A stretch of 64,000 bases of DNA from Luzula sylvatica (Eukaryota > Streptophyta > Magnoliopsida > Poales > Juncaceae). The DNA lies in contig OX326961.1 in the NCBI GenBank assembly GCA_946800325.1, forward strand, positions 49,197,293 to 49,261,292. The letters are read 5' to 3'. This document shows positions 55,594-64,000 of this stretch, in pieces; the stretch's first letter is position 1, and every line of letters begins with the position of its first letter. Below the pieces are notes generated by a model, which was not told the origin of the DNA, ran no database searches, and saw only the letters and a program-made list of their open reading frames with translations. Made by a program: the position numbers and the translations under genes.

Positions 55594-56274
55594 TGAAGGA
55601 AATACAGTTTCGGATCAACCGTAAAAGTGTACACAACGATAAACAAATGTAAGCGTACATTCGTGGTCGTAACTTTCAGTAGGAAAATCCAATTTGAATA
55701 GTTCAAATTGGGTTAGATAGATAATAAGATTATCTATAACCTTCATGTAGAAATATATTTCATATGAACGAAGTATCAGTGTCGTTTCAATGAAATACCG
55801 AAAGGGGTACAACAGTATGACATACAGTTAGTAAAACTGTCATAACTTTTTCATACGAACTCCAATTGGGCCAGGCCAAATTGGGTTGGGTATATAATAA
55901 GATTATCTACAACTTTTTTGAAGGTTAATTTTCTGTCAGAAGAAGTTACCAATTTCGTATGGACAGAATACTGAACAGGTTCATGAAGTTTTCTGTGTGA
56001 AAGGGTGTATATTGGATATACATGCCTTTTGGCCCATCCTTATCATATGTGATATAAATAGGATATTTCTCTCTCCTCTATTCAGTTCAATCGATTCTAA
56101 TCAATAGAATTATCCAAAATATTTAGAGCCACCTTTCATAGAGCGAAAGAGTGCGAAGAGAGAAAACCGAGAAAACGAAGTTTTTCTCGGTATAGAGAAT
56201 CAATCAATCGAGCAAGTTCGCCGGTGCTTCGTCTATGCAGTTGCACCCGTGGCCGACGTCTTCCGACTCAAGGT
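55594..56274 (+). repeat. 5' LTR (truncated) of the family A copia element
   Basis: Colinear with 57792-58420, with an extra ~35 bp near 55650 that the 3' copy lacks. Contains TATAAATAG near 56053. Confidence 0.9.
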
Positions 56275-57791
56275 TATTAATCGCAAAAGGAAGAGGTGTG
56301 AATCAAGGATACATGACCAAACTCGAGTAGTCATGAGTTATTGGATTTATGGTTGTGTATTGCGAGAAACGCAATAGTACAAGCCAAAAATATCAAGGTC
56401 ACAACCACTTCTAGTCAATACTCAGAAAAATTTCATTTGATTCATGAAATTTTATGAAAAGATGTGATCGTAGGTATTGGAAATGTTCCAAACCTGATGA
56501 AGATTAACACTAGCAGCAACGTGCGGACTCGTTTACAAAACCGCTCTCTCTAGTCGCGCATGACTGTCATGCGATGACTATGGGTATGGAGATACCTAGA
56601 GGAGGAAGAAGAGAGTAGAGTGTAGTTATCTAATACGATAGTCCTCGCAGGTTGTGGGTATGGAGATACCCATAGGTAAACGTTGTATCACCCAAATACT
56701 TAATCCATATAAATGCATCCCTTTAAAAATTTTGTTTACTTAAATTAATATGCATTCACCTTATATGAAAACTGTGTGCGGGTTGTGTAATTTGATTACA
56801 TGAATCCTGATTTGAACTTGTGTGGACGTCGGCATAATACGTGATTATTTGCAGCGAAACCGTCACACTTAAAGTTTCATTTCTAAACACCCCTAGTCAT
56901 GATTCAGTTTGCTTAAGAGAGAAGCACATCTATTATCAGATAATAGACTGAACGTGTACACTAGTACGTTAGCCGAGGAGATGATTATGTTTTGCTAATC
57001 ATAGGACAAAGGTGTTTGTCGAATCGGGAACGTAGATATATACTAGGTGACATATATTGGATATGACCGAAGCCGCGAGACCATGACATGGTTTAGTCAT
57101 TATGGATGGACTTGCGACGAGTAGGGTATTAGGTTCTTCATACTTGAGGGGACCATTGATTGCGTTACGTGCATAACACAATGTTTTGATATGACCTTAC
57201 GCTCACCGTAACAGGGAGTTAAAACGGTCATTATTGGGTATTGTCCGAAACACGTAATTCAATGTGAGTCTCCAAGATAGGAATTGTTTATTCCGAAAGG
57301 AAGAGATATCTCTTTGGCCATTTGATGAATTGATTAACGAAAACTACGGCCGTAGTCAATGATATTAACGGTTAATATCGATTGAAATTGTTAAATCAGT
57401 TCGGAATCGAGGAATAAGTATAGTTAATCAAAATATAAGGATGACTACCACCATGCCTTTTGATTAACGGATATCGCTAACAAGAGAACTAATAACCGCT
57501 ATTCGAGATAGGCACAATGATCACAATCATTTTTCGATTTAACATGGGTAGCCATGATGGAGTGACTAGATCCCGCTCATGGGATTGTAGGCTTTGGAAA
57601 CAGCCTACTGCCATCGTTAAACGAACCTACATGGTCACACAACGAGTCGTACTAAGTCGGGCTTGATTATAAAATTGGCACATGAGATGTGCATAGCTTG
57701 GTATTTTGATACGCAAGCTATATTCTCTAAAATCGTGCATATTGGATATGCATGAGTACCTTTTAGGTAGATCTGAAATTGAGTGGGAGAC

Positions 57792-58719
57792 TGAAGAAAA
57801 TACAGTTTCGGATCAACCGTAAAAGTGTACACAAGGATAAACGAATAGTTCAAATTGGGTTAGATAGATAATAAGATTATCTATAACCTTCATGTAGAAA
57901 TATATTTCATATGAACGAAGTATCAGTGTCGTTTCAATGAAATACCGAAAGGGTGCAACAGTATGACATACAGTTAGTAAAACTGTCATAACTTTTGCAT
58001 ACGAACTCCAATTGGTCCAGGCCAAATTGGGTTGGGTAAATAATAAGATTATCTACAACGTTTATGAAGGTTAATTTTCTGTCAGAAGAATTTACCAATT
58101 TAGTATGGACAGAATACTGAACAGGTTAATGCAGTATTCTGTGTGAAAGGGTGTATATTGGATATACATGTCTTTTGGCCCGTCCTAATCCTATGTGATA
58201 TAAATATGATATTTCTCTCTCCTCTATTCAGTTCAATCGATTCTAATCAATAGAATTATCCAGAATATTGAGAGCCACCTTTCATAGAGAGAAAGAGTGC
58301 GAAGAGAGAAAACCGAGAAAAAAGAGTTTTTCTCGGCATAGAGAATCAATCAATCGAGCAAGTTCGCCGGTGCTTCGTCTATGCAGTTGCAGCCGTGACC
58401 GACGTCTTCCGACTCAAGGTGGATACACGTAGAGGAGAGACACGTGTGGCTCTTCGATTGTGATCGATCCGGAGGAGCGTTAATCGTCAACAAGCGGTGA
58501 AAGACGCGTTGTGTGGGACGCGCGAATTGTCACCAACGTGACGGGAGAAAGAAGAATAGCAATCGACCCTTCGAGAGCAATCAATTTTGCACCGGTATGA
58601 ATCTATCCTTCTTATTGCATCGTACCCTTCGAAGTCATGGCGTGATCTCGGGGTTTTGGGAACCGGACCGGGCCTACATATCCGCTGCGCGGGCCCGGGG
58701 ACGGGATAAATTCCCATCA
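57792..58719 (+). repeat. 3' LTR (complete) of the family A copia element
   Basis: 928 bp, reference copy for the LTR fragments at 331, 7593, 35259 and 36677. Confidence 0.9.
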
Positions 58720-58724
58720 CACGA

Positions 58725-60557
58725 TTCTCGTGTCACCGCTCAGCGAGGTGAACATGAGTCATATCGAGTTGCAAAGGGGACGTGCGTACGATACTGGTCC
58801 GGATCATGAAAATGTGAGTGGACAAGGCAGTGGGCTGTGATATTTTGTATTAATGTTGATATGTATGATGTGTTCTGAATAAAAAGAACACATCTTTTTA
58901 AAACATGTGGCATGAGGCTAGTGGGTCAAAATCCAAGATCGGTCCTGATTGGAAGTTGATATTTTGAAAATATGTTTTGAGAATAACACATTTTTCTGTG
59001 TTCGAAAAAAAAAAAAAATCAAATAAAAGTCAAATAATCATTTGAGGTATAATTCTAAATATTCGAAATGTACATTTAATCCCTTGGAAAATTCCCTAAT
59101 TTTGAAACATACAATATTTTATATGCATATGCTATATGCTAAAGTAAATTTTTTTGTGGATATAACATCATATATTTTTGTTTTCTAAATTCCTTAAAAA
59201 GTGAATTTTCTCTATTCATTTTATTGATATATTAGTAAAAACTTTATAACATAATTAATATATAATTTTTTCGAAACAAATGAAAAAGGGGTATATTTGA
59301 TATTTGTTATGGTTTATAATGATGTTATTGTTATCATGTGAATGTTATTTTATATTTTTTGGAGGAATATATAAAGTATTTTGAGATCAACGAGGAAATA
59401 TATAAAATTTACTTTAGACGAAGCTTTTCTTTTTTTAGTTAATTTAAAAAATATCAAAACAAAATGGATATGTCACATTCTTTTTTACATTTGCGTTCAA
59501 CCTAAAAATTATCCTATTAAAATACCAGCTTTTTTTAATAGATGTATGACCTCCTGTTTTTTAGTTACGTGAAATAAAAATCAAGGACCAAATTGTTATA
59601 TTATTTTTTTACATCTGCATTTATGAATTATGCTCTTTAAATATGAGCTCTCTTGAAACTATTATTTTCCACTTTTTGTTCAAATAAAATAACATAAGAA
59701 AAATTCTTCTATATTCATATCCTAACTCGATTAATGAAATATGTCTTTGTAGATTTTAAATTTATGAGTTTTTCTTATAATGATACCACAAAAAGGATTG
59801 AATTAAATAGTAATCTATATTCAGATAATTTTCAATTTTTATTTTTATTTCTTCTACGTAATATTTTTTTCTCTCTCAACGTCACTAATATTTTACAATC
59901 TTAATTTAAGAGCCATTTTAGCCACCATAATCATAAGCCAAGCCGAGCCCATAAATTTATGGGACGATGTATTTTCCAATGAGTTTTGGACAATATTTCG
60001 TCATAATTATTTGTTTTTCACATAATTATAAAATGTGATGTGATTTTATTTAATTTTTTTATTGTATTTTAATATTATAAAATAAAATTACATAATTATT
60101 TGTTTTTCACAAAAAAAGAAATTGAATAATTGAATATAATTTTTAATGATATTAGTGATTTGTTTGAATTCGAAACTAATATAAAAAATTTATGTAAATT
60201 TTCATTTCAGAAATTATCTATCGTTGTACTGCGAAGAGATTCTTTGGACAATTATTTAGACAAGAACCGATCCTACGTTTAACAGTTAATTTATTTTAGA
60301 GTAGCGATGTACACTTTCAAGTCTAGTATTCTCTTCTTGATAGCGTAGATATGGTTTAACACAGTAAAAATTAATTTGTGATTGAATATTCAATTAACAA
60401 GTCAAATTATGAAATAAAATGTTAATTTTTAAAATGTTAAATTATATTTACGAGAAAGAGTTGGGTATGTCCAACATTTTCAATTATTTTACCGTTGGAC
60501 GTCTCAGACAAAAGTACACAAGCTTTTTGGAATCCAAAATAGAAGCTTAATTAAAAA
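58725..60557. other. AT-rich intergenic sequence
   Basis: A small inverted repeat ATGTGTTC...AGAACACAT lies at 58868-58893. No gene or element recognised otherwise. Confidence 0.45.
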
Positions 60558-63058
60558 CTAGCATTGCCCCCGCGCAATTGCGCGGGGCTGTTCGGGTTTA
60601 TAAGTAATGTAGTTGAAAAAAATTGTTGTTCATTTTGTGTATGTGACTTTCTTTTTGTAATCATTATTATATGTGTAATTTAGTGTGTTGTGTGCGAGTG
60701 AAATTTTGTAGCAAAAATCGTTTGAAAATTTTAAGAGCCGGATTTCTTGAATAATTCAAACGGTTATTGCTAAAAAAATTATCTATATTTTATACTTCAT
60801 AAGTAAAATAAGGAAAAAGAACGAATGAGTCGTCATGAAATTTATTCAGAACATAATAGTTCAGAAAACATTGCTGAAAAAAAGAGTGTTTTTAATTTCA
60901 CAAATCTTTAATTTCGCTACATATTTAGTACAAATATTTTTCGTCCTTTGTGTGGTCAGCCAATAACAAATTTTGACGATGTCATCGCTAACCGTTTCGT
61001 TCGAATCTTTAATTTAAATTATGTCATGATTATTCGCACATCCATGATTTGGTATATTTTTAACCCCCTAATTTTTTTTGGATATTATAAAAAATTCTCT
61101 ATCTTTTCGTAAACTCCCAAAAAAAAAACTCTTTACCAAACTTTTATTTTAAAATACTCCTTATGGATGATATTAATTTTTTTTTTCCAAAATACCCTCT
61201 AAATCTCATATGTAATAATTAAAACTTATTTTTGTTATTTTTTATTAATTTTAAGAAAATTCATAAACACTTCTTAACACGTAGTGATTTAAAAAAAATT
61301 TAATTATTACATATTTTGTTTATATAATTTTAATATTACATTCTTTATTCACAAAAAAACTAATATTAAATGATAATAAATAAACACCTTACAAATATAT
61401 TCATAGAAAATATCTATTTAAACATCTATTTTTTATTTTAGTTTTCTTTTTATGTATTTTTTAATAGTTTTGTGATATTTTATTTTTAAATATTTGCAAG
61501 ATGTTCTTTTATTAATATTGTTCAACTTATTATAATTTTATTTTAGTTTTTCAAGAAAAATAATAAAGGACAAAAATGTAAATTTTAAAACTTCGGAGGA
61601 CAAAAATGCAAATATAAAGGACCAAAATGTGAAAAAAGGACAAAAATATGATTTTTTTTTAAAAATATGACCAAACTGGACTAAAATATAAATTTCAAAA
61701 CTTCGAAGGACCAAAATGCAAATATAAAGGACCAAAATGAGGAAAAAAGGACCAAAATGTAAATTTTTTTCGAAAAAAGGACCAATTTGTAAATAAAAAA
61801 GGACCAAAGTGTAAAATTTTTTTGAAAAAAGGATCAATTTGTAAATCTAAAAGGACCGAAAAGTGATAAAAAAAGACCAAAATGTAATTTGTTTTAAAAA
61901 ACAGGACCAATTTGAGGCCCCTGGACCAAAATGTGAATATTAAAATTTCGAAGGACCAAAATGCAAATATAAAGGACCAAAATGTAAAAAAGAAGGACCA
62001 AAATGTAATTTTGTTTTTAAAAAAAGGACTAATTTGTAAATAAAAAAGGACCAAAATGTAAAAAAAATATTTATTTTTACAAATAGACCCCTGGTGACGT
62101 GGCTGCCTGGACTTAAATGTAAATTTCAAAACTTCGAAGGGCCAAAATGCAAATATAAAGGACCAAAATTTAAAAAAAAGGACCCCAATGTAATTTTTTT
62201 TCGAAAAAAGGACCAGAATGCAAATATAAAGGACCGAAATGTGATAAAGAAGGACCAAAATGTAATTTTTTTTAAAAAACAGGACCAATTTGAGGCCCCT
62301 GGACCAAAATGTGAATATTAAAACTTCGAAGGACCAAAATGCAAATATAAAGGACCAAAATGTAAACAAAAAGGACCAAAATGTAATTTTGTTTTTTAAA
62401 AAAGGACCAATTTGTAAATCTAAAAGGACCAAAATGTAAAATAAAAGGACCAAAATGTAATTGTTTTTCGAAAAAAGGACCAAAATGCAAATATAAAGGA
62501 CCGAAATGTGATAAAGAAGGACCAAAATGTAATTTTTTTTTTAAAAAGGACCAATTTGAGGCCCCTGGACCAAAATGTGAATATTAAAACTTCGAAGGAC
62601 CAAAATGCAAATATAAAGGACCAAAATGTAAAAAAAAGGACCAAAATGTAATTTGTTTTTTAAAAAAAGGACCAATTTGTAAATAAAAAAGGACCAAAAT
62701 GTAAACAAAAAGGACCAAAATGTAATTGTTTTTCGAAAAAAGGACCAAAATGCAAATATAAAGGACCGAAATGTGATAAAGAAGGACCAAAATTTAATTT
62801 TTTTAAAAAACAGGACCAATTTGAGGCCTTTGGACCAAAATGTGAATATTAAAACTTCGAAGGACCAAAATGCAAATATAAAGGACCAAAATGTAAAAAA
62901 AAAGGACCAAAATGTAAAATTTTTTTTTAAAAAAGGACCTATTTGTAAATAAAAAAGGACCAAAATGTAAAAAAAATATTTTTTTTTACAAATAGGTCCC
63001 TGGTGACGTGGCTGCACCAGGAGGCAGCAAATCCCCTTGCATTAGTATATAGTATAGA
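60558..63058 (-). mobile_element. Non-autonomous Helitron, both ends visible (2.5 kb)
   Basis: On the minus strand it begins TCTATACTATATACTAATGC at 63058 after an A, and ends with a 20-bp hairpin CCCCGCGCAATTGCGCGGGG (60587-60568), then GCAATGCTAG at 60558 followed by T. TC start, GC hairpin ~10 bases before CTAG, and A/T insertion without target duplication are the Helitron signature. No Rep/helicase. Most of the body is the minisatellite at 61545-63000. Confidence 0.88.
61545..63000. repeat. GGACCAAAATG minisatellite with higher-order structure
   Basis: Some 60 units of GGACCAAAATG(T/C)AAAT with A/T spacers. A longer unit, marked by GAGGCCCCTGG then AAAACTTCGAAGGACC, starts at 61914, 62292, 62558 and 62823, giving a ~266-bp period for the last two steps. 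CCCTGGTGACGTGGCTGC occurs at 62091 and 62999. The long minus-strand frames here (WSFIFAFWSF-type) are repeat artefacts. Confidence 0.92.
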
Positions 63059-63149
63059 TATCATGACCTTTTTTTATATCAATTATTAATTAATTAAATA
63101 AATAGATACTAGTCAATTGTTAGTTCAAACAGTCGTATTTATTGTCCGC
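63059..63149. other. Helitron flank
   Basis: Short AT-rich stretch between the Helitron and the possible gene start. Confidence 0.4.
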
Positions 63150-64000
63150 CACTATCACTCTTTTTGACAGAGAAACTCTCTCGTCTTCTTCTCTCCTTCA
63201 TAGCCATTAATACTCAGAAAAAGTCTCGAAACTAGCAAAAGGGGTCTCTTTTCGTTATCCCAATTGTTCATTGGTAAGTTCAGATTTGCTATTGGGTTTT
63301 AGTTTTCTTCTAAGGAACTGTTCGAGTTTTTGTGGGGTTTTTTTTTGATGAATTTTCTCTGATTGTGTTATATTTCTTTTTGGTTGGTAAGATTTATTTG
63401 GGTAAATCTATTTTCATTTTGCTCCGACCTTTTTCTTCATTTGTTTATGTGGTGATTGGATTTGGGGAGCTTGGTAGGAAGTAGAATCGATATTATACTG
63501 TACTGTTAAAAATGCATCTGTTTTTCGAATGTGGGTTTGAAAGGGGGAATCTTTGATTGATGTACACTCGGATTTCGGTTTTTAGATCTCGTCTTTACTT
63601 CAAATCCATTTCATTTTGAAATCTTTTCAGTTGGAAATTTTGGTAATTTCGTCGAAGTTCTGTTTAATTTCATAAAAGAGATGCATTTTCTTCCTTCAAT
63701 AAGCTTCCGAACCCGAGAAGATAGATTCGAAAAGTTTCGAATCTGTCCTTTAACTTTTGGTTTAAGTTTCAGATTTAAAATCCATCTTAGCAAATATTAC
63801 GCAAATTAGAATAAGAGAATAAAATATCTTCTTATTCTTTGCCAAAAATTCCCTTTCTGAATAACTAATTGCCATTAACAGTAAAGACAAAACAATGAAT
63901 TTCGAAGCTTGCACCCTGATTCTCATTTCTTTATCCCTAGACCAATTAGAAACTGGCTATAATTTGTTTTATTTTGGTCTGTTTGTGGATAGTTTTATCA
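63150..64000 (+). other. Possible 5' UTR exon and first intron of a gene leaving the window
   Basis: A CT-rich leader (ACTCTCTCGTCTTCTTCTCT at 63174) runs to GTTCATTG|GTAAGTTC at 63271, a consensus donor. What follows is T-rich, intron-like sequence with no open frame to 64000. This is the usual look of a plant 5' UTR intron; no coding sequence is in view, so the product is unknown. Confidence 0.35.

Larger units (their letters stand above)
55594..58719 (+). mobile_element. Copia family A element, internally deleted, with target duplication
   Basis: Flanked by CACGA at 55589-55593 and 58720-58724. The complete 3' LTR (57792-58719, 928 bp) starts TGAAGAAAATACAG and ends TTCCCATCA, preceded by the polypurine AGTGGGAGAC. 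The 5' LTR starts TGAAGGAAATACAG and follows the 3' LTR until 56274 (CTCAAGGT), then breaks off: the last ~300 bp of the 5' LTR, the primer-binding site and all gag-pol are missing. The 1.5 kb between is non-coding 3' internal sequence. It cannot move by itself. Confidence 0.92.

Noticed and set aside
61545..63000. CRISPR-like array of repeats and spacers
   Set aside because: Units vary in length, spacers are A/T runs rather than unique sequence, there are no cas genes, and the context is a plant Helitron.
61538..63017. Long minus-strand reading frames (up to 276 codons) rich in WSF, FGPF and ILVL
   Set aside because: They are translations of the GGACCAAAATG minisatellite; all frames of the repeat lack stops in places and the composition is periodic.

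Overview
The window looks like nuclear DNA from a flowering plant, most likely a eudicot. It is very AT-rich, its genes are split by GT-AG introns, and most of it is transposable-element debris (copia and gypsy LTR elements, LINEs, SINEs, hAT-like and Mutator-like elements, Helitrons, foldback MITEs). I see nothing bacterial or viral and no CRISPR array. The species cannot be told from the sequence alone.

Two host genes can be read completely, both on the minus strand. The first is a half-size ABC transporter of the ABCG12/ABCG15 type. It has ten exons between 17716 and 1425 and joins to an uninterrupted 687-codon reading frame. An 80-bp exon 2 at 12970-13049 had to be found by hand; its phase and protein sequence bridge exons 1 and 3 exactly. 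Introns 1 (4.4 kb) and 2 (8.4 kb) are swollen by foldback MITEs, a LINE, a SINE, an LTR fragment and hAT-like elements. The second gene is a PYR/PYL/RCAR abscisic acid receptor of the PYL7-10 type: three exons at 39729-38728, 208 residues, gate and latch loops intact, and a CACGTG box upstream. The two proteins have no direct pathway link beyond a possible shared theme: cuticle lipid export and ABA signalling both bear on water loss. A third gene may begin near 63150 on the plus strand and leave the window.

Layout. 1-1300: copia gag with a nested LTR end and two TA-associated MITEs. 1425-17716: ABCG gene. 17717-18974: its upstream region with SINE relics. 18975-21514: Mutator-like element. 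21613-22600: gene-like fragment. 23172-24162: hAT element filled with an ATT microsatellite. 25146-26385: broken LINE. 26730-29592: second Mutator-like element with long inverted repeats. 31687-34555: a ~120-bp satellite split by an LTR-like insert. 34556-37378: nested copia LTRs, including a 1250-bp solo LTR with a 5-bp target duplication. 38728-39729: PYL gene. 40024-52340: hAT-like, SINE and Helitron relics in AT-rich DNA. 52740-55209: 3' end of a gypsy (Tat/Athila-like) element. 55212-55529: hAT transposase remnant. 55594-58719: internally deleted copia element with both ends and its target duplication. 60558-63058: a complete non-autonomous Helitron largely filled by a minisatellite. 63100-64000: possible 5' UTR and first intron of the next gene.

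No wholly new biological system stands out. The observations most worth a second look are clusters of CCGTT...AACGG palindromes in the LTRs of several unrelated retroelements, the Helitron-borne higher-order minisatellite, the MITE family sitting on TA microsatellites, and a series of related foldback MITEs inside the ABCG introns.
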